Source: a bacterium A37T11
GTDB taxonomy: Bacteria; Bacteroidota; Bacteroidia; Sphingobacteriales; Sphingobacteriaceae
Assembly: GCA_900109895.1 (NCBI GenBank)
Contig: FOBR01000008.1
Span: 62,001 to 126,000, forward strand
DNA: 64,000 bases
Direction: 5' to 3'
Below the pieces are notes generated by a model, which made no database searches, had not been told where the DNA came from, and saw nothing but the letters and a program-made list of their open reading frames with translations. The translations under genes and the position numbers were made by a program. Shown here piece by piece: positions 1 to 8,349 of the stretch; the first letter of the stretch is position 1; the number at the start of each line of letters is the position of its first letter.

Positions 1-1256
1 ATGGGTTCATAATTATGCAATTTACAACCGGAATTGGATCCCTGACTGTTTTGATCATCTCATTCAGGGTGATGGCGAAGGGGTACAGTCCGGCGAAATT
101 TTTTGTGTTTGGCTGGTCTGTATTATTATTAGGCTCCATTATATTCCTGTTAAAAGATTATGGAGTTCTTCCATATAACATCTTTACAAGTTATTCTGTC
201 CAGGGGGCATCGGCAATAGAAATGGCCCTTTTATCCTTTGGTTTAGCCTATAGTATAAATATATTAAAGCAAGAAAAGGAATTATCTCAAGCCGAGGCGC
301 TTCGGGTTTCAAAAGAAAACGAAAGGCTGATCCGCGAACAGAATGAAGTGCTTGAAAGAAAAGTTGGGGAGCGCACCAGTGAGCTCAAGGAATCAAATAT
401 AAACCTGGAACAGGCCATGACCAATTTAAAGGAAGCTCAATCTCAGTTGGTCGAATCAGAAAAAATGGCTTCCCTTGGACAGCTGACGGCTGGTGTGGCA
501 CATGAAATCAATAACCCTATTAATTTTGTAACTTCTAATGTAAAACCATTAAGGAGGGACTTGAGCGTGGTATTGGAAGCCCTGCAGGAAATTGAAAAAA
601 TCGGCTTAAGTGACCTATCAGTTAGTGAAAAATCAAAGCAAATGAAGGCCTACAAGGCTCAGCTTGATTTTGACTATCTTAAAACGGAGATAGACCATCT
701 TCTTAACGGCATGTACGAAGGGGCTACCAGAACTTCTGAAATTGTTAAAAGTTTACGCATATTTTCCCGGGTAGATGAAGATGACCTGAAAATGGCTAAT
801 ATTAATGAATGTATGGAGTCAACACTTGTGATTCTTAATAGTTTACTTAACGATAAGAATGTATTTGTTGAAAAAGATTTAGGCGATTTGCCCGATATAG
901 AATGTTATCCGGGCAAGCTGAATCAGGTTTTCCTGAATATTATGAGTAATGCTATATATGCGATTCATAAGCAACATAGTTTGGATGGAAATGGTAAACT
1001 TTATATTAGTACCAGGGCGAAGCAAGCGTATATTGAAGTACTTTTTAGGGATAATGGTATAGGTATGGACGAAAGGACAAAAAGTAAGATGTTTGAGCCT
1101 TTTTTTACGACTAAGGATGTAGGAGAAGGCACGGGATTAGGAATGTCCATTGTCTATAACACGGTTCAAAAACACAATGGTAAAATAGAGGTTACTACTG
1201 CACCGGGGGAGGGAGCTTCTTTCATTTTAAAATTTCCATTACGCCAAAAAAATTAA
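1..1256 (+). CDS. 7TMR-DISM sensor histidine kinase (5' truncated)
   Basis: Inner-membrane sensor kinase that would autophosphorylate on His and signal to a response regulator. The reading frame is open to the left edge (codons from base 3 on, before the first ATG at 15), so the N-terminus is missing. Visible, numbered from the ATG at 15: three C-terminal membrane helices of a 7TMR-DISM module (about 1-80), a coiled coil (about 85-150), a HisKA H-box with GVAHEINNP (phospho-acceptor about His163), and a HATPase_c domain with N-box NQVFLNIMSNA, DNGIGM and GTGLGMSIV. The usual extracellular DISMED2 domain is presumably outside the window. Two receiver-domain genes follow and are plausible partners, but no partner is proven. 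Confidence 0.88.
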   Translation, partial: GFIIMQFTTGIGSLTVLIISFRVMAKGYSPAKFFVFGWSVLLLGSIIFLLKDYGVLPYNIFTSYSVQGASAIEMALLSFGLAYSINILKQEKELSQAEALRVSKENERLIREQNEVLERKVGERTSELKESNINLEQAMTNLKEAQSQLVESEKMASLGQLTAGVAHEINNPINFVTSNVKPLRRDLSVVLEALQEIEKIGLSDLSVSEKSKQMKAYKAQLDFDYLKTEIDHLLNGMYEGATRTSEIVKSLRIFSRVDEDDLKMANINECMESTLVILNSLLNDKNVFVEKDLGDLPDIECYPGKLNQVFLNIMSNAIYAIHKQHSLDGNGKLYISTRAKQAYIEVLFRDNGIGMDERTKSKMFEPFFTTKDVGEGTGLGMSIVYNTVQKHNGKIEVTTAPGEGASFILKFPLRQKN

Positions 1257-1354
1257 GTGGGATCGTGATTTTTCTAAACAAAATAGTAATTTTACATGTT
1301 AAACGGCCTCTCGGGTAAATATAGCTTGCGGATAGATTAAATTTGGCACAAATC

Positions 1355-2440
1355 ATGGCAGAAAAAATAAAGATCTTATATGTTGATGATGAGATTAATA
1401 ATCTCATTTCATTTAATGCGTCATTCCGCTTAGATTTTAATATTTTGACGGCAGAAAATACTACTAAAGCTGAAGCGTTACTTGCCGAGCACCCTGATAT
1501 CCGGATCGTTTTTAGCGATCAGCGAATGCCGGATAAAACAGGAGTTGAGTTTTTGAGCGAAATCCGGTACCGATATCCAAATCCTATCCGAATCCTTTTA
1601 ACGGCTTATGCAGATTTGTCCACTGTAATTGGGGCGATAAATAAAGGAAATATTTTCCGTTTTGTGAGCAAGCCCTGGATTGAAGCTGAAATACTTTCAG
1701 CCATTGAAGAAGCCAATAAATTTTACCTTGCCAATTCCATGTTAATTGTTAAAAATGAAGAATTGCAATTAGCATATGATGAGTTGGATAAATTTGCTTA
1801 TAGTGTAAGCCATGACCTTCGAGAACCTTTATCCAGCATTTTATCAGCAGTGAGGCTTGCCCGTGAATTTGATTCACTGACCGATATCCATGACCTTCTT
1901 AAGCTGATGGAAAAATCAGTTATTAAATTAAATGCGTTTATATTGAGCCTGCATGATTATTATGCCACTCAACGGGGAGAATTAACTATTCGGGATATTT
2001 CGTTGGAGGTACTTGCCAATTATTTTTATGACATGTATAATGTAAACGCGAATACTGCTGGGGTAAATTTTCGGTTATCTTTTCATCAGGACGGTCCGTT
2101 CCGGGGTGATGATGTAAGTTTAAAATTAATCATTAATAATTTACTTTCAAATGCCTTTAGGTATCAGCGGACGGACATTGAAGATAAATGGGTATCACTT
2201 AATCTTACAGCGAACCAAAATAAGGCGGTCATAACCATTTCCGATAACGGTATCGGCATTTCAGCACACCATCTACAAGGTATATATAAACCTTTTTATA
2301 AGGCTAGCTTTGAAAACGGTGGCGCCGGACTAGGTCTATTTAATGTGAAAAGCGCATTGGCCAAATTATCCGGCGAAATTTCAGTAAATTCTGTTGAAGG
2401 GGAGGGAACATCGTTTACGATTACCATTCCCGGAAAATAA
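1355..2440 (+). CDS. Hybrid receiver-histidine kinase
   Basis: Cytoplasmic signalling protein with reversed hybrid architecture: an N-terminal receiver (about 1-120; acidic DD in YVDDE, phospho-Asp in SDQRMP, Lys in SKPW), then HisKA (SHDLREPLSSIL, acceptor His) and HATPase_c (NNLLSNAFRY, DNGIGIS, GAGLGLFNV). No membrane segments. I start at ATG 1355 rather than the in-frame TTG at 1343, because MAEKIKILYVDDE is the normal receiver beginning. 361 aa. It lies about 100 nt after the sensor kinase on the same strand and is tail-to-tail with another receiver gene. Possibly a relay between them; the output is unknown. Confidence 0.85.
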   Translation: MAEKIKILYVDDEINNLISFNASFRLDFNILTAENTTKAEALLAEHPDIRIVFSDQRMPDKTGVEFLSEIRYRYPNPIRILLTAYADLSTVIGAINKGNIFRFVSKPWIEAEILSAIEEANKFYLANSMLIVKNEELQLAYDELDKFAYSVSHDLREPLSSILSAVRLAREFDSLTDIHDLLKLMEKSVIKLNAFILSLHDYYATQRGELTIRDISLEVLANYFYDMYNVNANTAGVNFRLSFHQDGPFRGDDVSLKLIINNLLSNAFRYQRTDIEDKWVSLNLTANQNKAVITISDNGIGISAHHLQGIYKPFYKASFENGGAGLGLFNVKSALAKLSGEISVNSVEGEGTSFTITIPGK

Positions 2441-2446
2441 CATACG

Positions 2447-2905
2447 TTAAGAAAGTAATTTTTGCCTAAGCAAAAATTCAAGCTGATCATTACTAAGGGA
2501 TAACTTGTCATTCATCTCTTTTATGCGTTCTTTTTCTTTATATAGGTTAAATGCATTGGTTATTGTTTTATCCAACTCTTCTTCAATCCACGGTTTGGTA
2601 AGGTAATGGAATATTTTTCCTCGGTTTACAGCATCTATAACGGCAACCATATCGGCATAACCGGTCAATAATATACGCATAGGGTCAGGATATATCTTAA
2701 GAACCTCTTCCAGAAACTCTACGCCGGTCATGCCTGGCATACGTTGATCTGTAATAATGATATTGATTGGCTTTTCTTTTAGAATAGCCATCGCTTCCTG
2801 CCCGCTTATGGCCGTATATACATCATATTTCATACGAAATACGGCTTTAAAAGAAATGAGGTTATTGGCCTCATCATCTACATACAGTATAACAATCTTA
2901 TCCAT
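2447..2905 (-). CDS. Response regulator, receiver domain plus helical tail
   Basis: 152 aa with one receiver domain: YVDDE acidic pair, ITDQRMPG phospho-acceptor Asp, TGYAD switch region, TKPW Lys. A charged helical tail (about 120-150) replaces any DNA-binding output domain. The receiver is very close to that of the convergent hybrid kinase (shared NNLISF, DQRMP, TGVEFL), so the two look like a duplication. The tail resembles the linker that follows RpfG-type receivers, but no HD-GYP domain is present. Its role is probably phosphate relay or protein-protein output; this is an inference. Confidence 0.85.
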   Translation of the reverse strand: MDKIVILYVDDEANNLISFKAVFRMKYDVYTAISGQEAMAILKEKPINIIITDQRMPGMTGVEFLEEVLKIYPDPMRILLTGYADMVAVIDAVNRGKIFHYLTKPWIEEELDKTITNAFNLYKEKERIKEMNDKLSLSNDQLEFLLRQKLLS

Positions 2906-3046
2906 ATTATTAATATTTGAGTTGTTTTAGCGAAACAGGAATTTGTTTTTTTTCATAAATTGTTTTCAATTACAAACTTAGATATAATTGTATGCAAAAG
3001 CAATTTATTAAAATATTTGAGGCTGACTCAATGTTAAGTAACACCG

Positions 3047-4765
3047 TTATCTTCCAGTTTTGCCATCGCCGTATCTAAAATAACTATTTATCGTTACAGG
3101 GAGCTTACCGGATGGTGAAATTTGCTTTAGAATAACATTTGCAGCTGCCTTTTGCATAACTGGGTTATTTTGATATCCTATTAAAATGGTTTTTGCGGTT
3201 TCTATTCCTGGAAGACCCGCTAAAGTGTAGGGATTAGCAAATAGGCAGAAAATGGAGGGCCTGTTAGCTAATTCATTTATAAATAACCGTACTGTGGCAT
3301 TATAATTCAATATGCTTTGTGGTTTTGAACGGTTATCAAACAGCGCTATTATAATTTGTTCGTATGATTTTAGTTCATTGGCTACGTGCACAACATCATC
3401 TGCCGAGGCTTGGGCGGATAATAAGAAATCTAATTTATTATCAAAATGTTTATTCAATATTTTTTGAAATTCGCTGACTTGTTCAGTACCAATGGCTACA
3501 ATTGCCGTATTTTTGCTAAAATTAAGCGCATTCAGCATGCTATCGCTTTTTAAAAGGGTTATTGCTGCATTAGCCAATTGCTGGTTGAGGACTTTGGCTG
3601 TGGAACGATTTATATCGCTGCTAAGCATGGATAGATTGATCGGTTTTTGCTGATCAAGGTGTAGCCAATACTTGGCTGCGAGTACTTTTTTTACGCTAAA
3701 GTCAATTTCTTTCTGTGCAAGGCGTTTATCTGAAATCGCTTTCAACACCATATTAATGGCCCTGGTACTGTTTTGTGATAGTTCTAAAAGATCGTTCCCG
3801 GCCATCAAAGCGCGCACATCTGCTTCTCCATTTCTGAAATATTTTACCACGCCATTCATATCCATGGCATCAGTAAAAACTAGCCCCTTAAATCCAAGTT
3901 CGTCTTTTAGTATTCCAGAAACAATTTTTTTTGACAATGAAGAGGGAAGATTAGGCGTATTGTCCAATGCGGGAATATTCATGTGTGCAACCATTACTCC
4001 TGAGGCTCCAGCATTTATCAATGTCCTGAAAGGAAGCATTTCAAGCGAATCAAGTCTTTCACGGGTAAAAGTAAGTTGCGGAAGGTCATAGTGCGAATCT
4101 ACGTCTGTGTCTCCATGTCCGGGGAAATGCTTTAGTGAGATAATAATTCCTTCATCCATCATTCCTCGCATATAAGCCATTCCCTTACGCGTTACATTTT
4201 CTTTATTTTCACCAAAGGATCGATAGTTAATAACCGGATTGCGCGGATTATTATTGATATCAACCACAGGTGCAAAATTGATATGCAGACCCATTCGTTT
4301 AAAATCCTTGGCTATTTCATGTCCCATCCGATAAATCAAGTCGTCATCCTGTATCGCCCCCAAGGTCATCTGGTATGGGTAAGATATGCTCGAATCAGGC
4401 ATACGCATACCTAAACCCCACTCTCCGTCAATTGCTACTAATAATGGCACCTTTACTAATTGTTGGTATTGATTATTTAGACGAGCTTGACTTACTGGCC
4501 CGCCTTGAAAAAGCACAATTCCTCCCAACTGCTCTTTAGCAATGATATTTCCGATGGAATCTATGTACCGCTGTCCAAGATTGCTTTGCGCCCGTATCAA
4601 AAACAGTTGTGCCACCCTTTCGCGTGCAGTAAGTTTATTAAAAACTGAGTCAACCCAAGGGTGCATTTGGTTAACGAAATTAATAAAAGTAGGCGTTGGC
4701 TGACTTGTTGCCCTCATAACAATCGAGCAGGTCATAAAAATTAATAAAAGGGTTTTGCTCTTCAC
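3047..4765 (-). CDS. Glycoside hydrolase family 3, NagZ-like
   Basis: Exported hydrolase expected to release beta-N-acetylglucosamine residues from cell-wall or chitin-derived saccharides. The N-terminus (about 22 aa) is a signal peptide. The GH3 TIM barrel spans about 30-370: KHFPGHGDT with the DSH general acid/base dyad seen in NagZ, and the nucleophile Asp in FTDAMDM. A GH3 C-terminal alpha/beta domain follows (about 380-570). Many Bacteroidota relatives carry a further beta-lactamase-like domain; this one (572 aa) stops before it. The start is GTG (4763-4765). The divergent pepT promoter overlaps this start region. Confidence 0.82.
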   Translation of the reverse strand: MKSKTLLLIFMTCSIVMRATSQPTPTFINFVNQMHPWVDSVFNKLTARERVAQLFLIRAQSNLGQRYIDSIGNIIAKEQLGGIVLFQGGPVSQARLNNQYQQLVKVPLLVAIDGEWGLGMRMPDSSISYPYQMTLGAIQDDDLIYRMGHEIAKDFKRMGLHINFAPVVDINNNPRNPVINYRSFGENKENVTRKGMAYMRGMMDEGIIISLKHFPGHGDTDVDSHYDLPQLTFTRERLDSLEMLPFRTLINAGASGVMVAHMNIPALDNTPNLPSSLSKKIVSGILKDELGFKGLVFTDAMDMNGVVKYFRNGEADVRALMAGNDLLELSQNSTRAINMVLKAISDKRLAQKEIDFSVKKVLAAKYWLHLDQQKPINLSMLSSDINRSTAKVLNQQLANAAITLLKSDSMLNALNFSKNTAIVAIGTEQVSEFQKILNKHFDNKLDFLLSAQASADDVVHVANELKSYEQIIIALFDNRSKPQSILNYNATVRLFINELANRPSIFCLFANPYTLAGLPGIETAKTILIGYQNNPVMQKAAANVILKQISPSGKLPVTINSYFRYGDGKTGR

Positions 4766-4786
4766 GTATTATTCTATGTAACTTTG
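4754..4786 (+). promoter_or_regulatory. Bacteroidota-type promoter for pepT
   Basis: TTTG (4754-4757), 21 nt, TAACTTTG (4779-4786): an exact match to the -33/-7 consensus. Predicted start near 4791, giving a leader of about 27 nt before the pepT ATG. The -33 box lies inside the first codons of the divergent GH3 gene. Confidence 0.7.
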
Positions 4787-4817
4787 CCAATTATACTAAA
4801 AAAACCTCAACGTTTTT

Positions 4818-6074
4818 ATGCCCCAAATAGCTATTGATAAGTCTGCGGTAGCCAATCGCTTTTTAAAATATGTTCAGTTAGACACACAGTCTGATCATCA
4901 CTCCAGTAATTATCCTTCCACATCTAACCAATTATCCCTGGCCCGTATACTGGTGGAAGAACTATTGGATTTAGGGATAACGGATGCGCAGATGGATAAT
5001 TTTGGATATGTATACGCAACGCTGCCCGCAAATTCAAATAAATCGGTTCCGGTAATCTGTTTTTGCTCCCACATGGACACTTCTCCAGATTGCAGTGGTA
5101 CGGGTGTCAAACCAATCGTACATGAAAAGTATCACGGTCAGGATTTGGTTTTACCTGATGATGTTTCTCAAGTCATTCGCTTGTCTGAACATCCCGACCT
5201 GAAAAACCAGTTGGGCAATGATGTGATTACTGCTAGCGGAACTACCTTACTCGGTGCCGATGATAAGGCAGGTATTGCTGAAATTATGACTGCAATAGAA
5301 GAGCTCCTGTCGCATCCCGAGATAAAACATGGTATGATAAAAATACTGTTTACCCCGGATGAAGAAATTGGCAGGGGAGTAGATAAGGTTGATTTAATAA
5401 AACTAGGAGCTGATTTTGGGTATACCGTGGATGGTGAAACGGCAGGCACCATTGAAGATGAAACTTTCTCCGCCGACGCCGTCCGAATAGCTATTCAAGG
5501 CGTAAGTGTACATCCTGGTTTTGCAAAGGGAAAAATGCAGAGCGCCGTTAAAATAGCTTCTGCAATTGTTGCAGCCCTTCCCGAGGATCAGCTCTCCCCA
5601 GAAACTACATCAGGCAGGGAAGGTTTTATTCATCCGGTACAGCAAGCAGGTACGGTAGAGCAAGCACAACTTGACTTTATCATCCGGGCCTTTACCGAAG
5701 AGGAATTGCTTGAGCAGGAAACAAAATTGGAAAGTTTAGTAATTGACGTATTAAAAAAATTCCCGAAAAGTCGTTACACATTTACGGTTACGCAACAATA
5801 CCGAAATATGAAACAGGTGCTTGATAAATATCCGCAGATCGTGGAATTAGGCAAAGAAGCTATTAAGGCCGCTGGTATGGAACCTATATGCCGTTCAATA
5901 CGGGGAGGAACCGATGGTTCCCGCTTATCCTTTATGGGTTTGCCTTGTCCAAATATCTTTGCAGGTGGGCATGCTTTTCATGGTAGGCAAGAGTGGATAT
6001 CAATACAAGATATGCAGAAGGCTGTGTTAACGCTAGTTAATTTAGCACGTTTATGGGAAGAAAGAGTGGTTTAA
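4818..6074 (+). CDS. pepT: Peptidase T (tripeptide aminopeptidase)
   Basis: Cytoplasmic M20B zinc aminopeptidase that removes the N-terminal residue from tripeptides. 418 aa, close to the usual 405-415. Metal-site motifs are all visible: HMDTSPD, GADDKAG, PDEEIG, TVDGE and the C-terminal GGHAFHGRQEW; the dimerisation (lid) domain lies between about 215 and 325. Starts at ATG 4818, 27 nt after the predicted transcription start. Its stop codon interlocks with that of the convergent arginase-fold gene (shared TTAA at 6071-6074). Confidence 0.95.
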   Translation: MPQIAIDKSAVANRFLKYVQLDTQSDHHSSNYPSTSNQLSLARILVEELLDLGITDAQMDNFGYVYATLPANSNKSVPVICFCSHMDTSPDCSGTGVKPIVHEKYHGQDLVLPDDVSQVIRLSEHPDLKNQLGNDVITASGTTLLGADDKAGIAEIMTAIEELLSHPEIKHGMIKILFTPDEEIGRGVDKVDLIKLGADFGYTVDGETAGTIEDETFSADAVRIAIQGVSVHPGFAKGKMQSAVKIASAIVAALPEDQLSPETTSGREGFIHPVQQAGTVEQAQLDFIIRAFTEEELLEQETKLESLVIDVLKKFPKSRYTFTVTQQYRNMKQVLDKYPQIVELGKEAIKAAGMEPICRSIRGGTDGSRLSFMGLPCPNIFAGGHAFHGRQEWISIQDMQKAVLTLVNLARLWEERVV

Positions 6075-7252
6075 ACAAGTTTCTGATAGGTACGCCACCA
6101 GAGATCAGGCATCTCTCCTTCAACGGCCGTTTGGTAGTCTTCATATCGGCATGGTACAAGGTGATAGCGTTCATTCGCTGATTTATTGTTATGATAGGGA
6201 ACCTGCATCCACCAGCGGTCTGTTTTTTTGCTTTTAATAAAGACCAATTCATGGGCATCGTTCTTTAGGGCCGTTCGAAAAATAAGATATGATGACTTCG
6301 GATGTAAAGGGAAATCTTTTTTCCGATTATAAAAGCCGTCGATAAAATACCAGACCATCTGTGCCAAGAGCATTCCCGTTTGCCCATTTTGATCAAAGAC
6401 GGGATTATATTCATAAAAGCCAATGGAGCTTAGTTTGTCTGTCATGCCTGCATAACGGCATAAGCGGCAGGCCTCTTCACCATAAAAACCATTTGGCGAA
6501 GCATTGGCATTAGCCATGGCATCAGAAGACCGGATAGCCCCTATATCGAAACTCAGCATATTCGCATTCCTGATAACAGGTTCTGCCTGATCGGTCATTC
6601 CCGAAAATTGACCAAGTCTATAGGCATCAAAATAGAGTTTGTTAATAACCCGTAGGCTGTCTTTGCTTACAAAATAGGTTTGATAGCCAATGTTACTGAA
6701 GTTAAATAGATAATTGGGTTCATGAGTCATGATTTTATTAAGATAGGATCTGGAAGTAGCGGATCCATCAGGGCCAACATCTTCTTCAATATCAAATTGG
6801 GAATCAATTACCACAAGATCTACTTTTTGTTCCAGTTTTTCATAGGCTTGGTATTGAGCATAGGTAATGTCCTGTCCTCCGCCAATAATAATGGGCACTA
6901 TTCCGGACTTAATAAGTTCACTGATTATTAAACTTACAGCAACATAGGTGTCTTTGATGGTCTTTCCGGCCTTGATATTGCCAAGATCCACGATGCTTAC
7001 GTTATAATCTCCGTGATGTAGTTTATAAAAATTTTCCCGAAAATAATCAGGTCCTAAAGCACAACCTTCATTATTGACTGCATGGCGATCGTCAAGCACA
7101 CCAAAAATCGCAATATCAGCCTTTTTTTCCGATAGATCGGGGAAAACTTGATGATAAGAAGAAATAATGGTGCCAATTTGAGTGCTATAATATCCATGAA
7201 CAGGAATATAACGACTCATATCTATTGGACTAAAAAATTCTGCTAGTGACAT
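6071..7252 (-). CDS. Arginase/formiminoglutamase-fold protein with degraded metal site
   Basis: 393 aa ureohydrolase-fold protein. Relatives in Bacteroidota are usually named formimidoylglutamase. The positions of the three metal motifs can be aligned but are altered: GGGQD instead of GGGH(D/S), IDSQFD instead of DAHxD, SFDIG instead of SxDxD. Three of six Mn ligands (two His, one Asp) are therefore replaced, so hydrolase activity is doubtful. I chose ATG 7252 over the in-frame GTG at 7294 because the extra 14 residues look non-conserved. No hut genes are nearby. The true role is unknown; a structural or regulatory role is possible. Confidence 0.75.
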   Translation of the reverse strand: MSLAEFFSPIDMSRYIPVHGYYSTQIGTIISSYHQVFPDLSEKKADIAIFGVLDDRHAVNNEGCALGPDYFRENFYKLHHGDYNVSIVDLGNIKAGKTIKDTYVAVSLIISELIKSGIVPIIIGGGQDITYAQYQAYEKLEQKVDLVVIDSQFDIEEDVGPDGSATSRSYLNKIMTHEPNYLFNFSNIGYQTYFVSKDSLRVINKLYFDAYRLGQFSGMTDQAEPVIRNANMLSFDIGAIRSSDAMANANASPNGFYGEEACRLCRYAGMTDKLSSIGFYEYNPVFDQNGQTGMLLAQMVWYFIDGFYNRKKDFPLHPKSSYLIFRTALKNDAHELVFIKSKKTDRWWMQVPYHNNKSANERYHLVPCRYEDYQTAVEGEMPDLWWRTYQKLV

Positions 7253-7322
7253 CTTATATTGTATATAGGTAAAATTTAATGCTAAATTCGACACTTTGGA
7301 TGCAAATATCCATTTAATCCCT

Positions 7323-7359
7323 TACTTTTGGAAGCGAAATTACAATATCGATAATTTTG
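7323..7359 (+). promoter_or_regulatory. Overlapping tandem promoters for the SDR gene
   Basis: TACTTTTG (7323-7330) is itself a -7 box, and its TTTG (7327-7330) also stands 21 nt before a second -7 box, TAATTTTG (7352-7359). The distal box would give a leader of about 35 nt, the proximal one only about 7 nt before the GTG. Confidence 0.6.
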
Positions 7360-7370
7360 ACAGATAAAAC

Positions 7371-8345
7371 GTGATCTTAGTTACCGGCGGAACGGGCTTC
7401 ATAGGTTCTACACTGATCGTTCATTTATTGGCGGCCGGAAAGTGTGTTAAGGCAATTAAAAGACCTGATTCTGTTATACCTATATATTTGAACGGTGTTG
7501 CCAACTTGGAATGGGTAGACGCAGATATTGTCGATTACTTTAGCTTGGAGGACGTTTTTTTAGGAATATCGAAGGTTTATCATTGCGCAGGAATGATATC
7601 CAACTATCCTGAAGATCGTAAACAATTAATGAAGATCAATGTAGAGGGAACTGCAAACTTGGTAAATCATTGTTTACGCATGAGTGTCCGCATGGTTCAT
7701 GTAAGTTCCATTGCCACTATTGGCCGTCCGCGTGTGGGTACTGAAAGTTGTGAAAAGGACTTGTGGGAAAATGATGGTCGTCAATCTATGTATGCGATAT
7801 CTAAATATCTTGCCGAAATGGAGGTTTGGAGGGGAATTTCTGAAGGAATGGATGCGGTTATTGTAAATCCTTCGCTGGTTATTAGTAAACAGGCAGGTAA
7901 ACGGGGCAGCGGAGCTTTGTTTTACCAATTAAAAAAGGGTCTTAGGTTTTTCCCGTCTGGTTCAATCGGATTGGTGGATGTGGAGGATGTAGTCAAGGCA
8001 ATGATTTTGCTAATGGACCGGACAGATCTGCAAGGAGAACGATATATTTTAAACGCTGCAAATCGCACTTATAAAGATCTTTTTAGGCAATGTGCGGCTT
8101 TTCTTGCTGTTCCGGTTCCACGTGTAACATTAAATCGATTCGTGCTTGGCTTAGCTTGGCGCGGAGCCTGTATATTAACAATGCTAACAGGAAAACGCGC
8201 TGCGATTACCAAAGAAACTGCGCGCACATCACAAAAACTACTGGCTTTTAGTAATCAAAAAATAATGCATGAAATAGGTTTTGAATTCAAGCCAATTGAT
8301 GAAACTATAAAAGAAATATGCAATACCATAAAAAACGATAATTAA
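7371..8345 (+). CDS. NAD-dependent epimerase/dehydratase (extended SDR)
   Basis: 324 aa short-chain dehydrogenase of the extended type, cytoplasmic. Rossmann motif TGGTGFIGS at residues 5-13, the Ser of VHVSSIATIG, and catalytic YAISK (Tyr-x-x-x-Lys). Overall most like dihydroflavonol-4-reductase/3-beta-hydroxysteroid-type reductases; the substrate cannot be read from sequence. Start is GTG at 7371, directly before the glycine-rich loop as expected. The next gene starts 4 nt after its stop, so the two are probably cotranscribed. Confidence 0.85.
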   Translation: MILVTGGTGFIGSTLIVHLLAAGKCVKAIKRPDSVIPIYLNGVANLEWVDADIVDYFSLEDVFLGISKVYHCAGMISNYPEDRKQLMKINVEGTANLVNHCLRMSVRMVHVSSIATIGRPRVGTESCEKDLWENDGRQSMYAISKYLAEMEVWRGISEGMDAVIVNPSLVISKQAGKRGSGALFYQLKKGLRFFPSGSIGLVDVEDVVKAMILLMDRTDLQGERYILNAANRTYKDLFRQCAAFLAVPVPRVTLNRFVLGLAWRGACILTMLTGKRAAITKETARTSQKLLAFSNQKIMHEIGFEFKPIDETIKEICNTIKNDN

Positions 8346-8349
8346 ACCG

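Noticed and set aside
8114-8129. Third parS-like sequence GGTTCCACGTGTAACA
   Set aside because: Three mismatches and located in a conserved coding stretch of the SDR gene; chance is enough to explain it.
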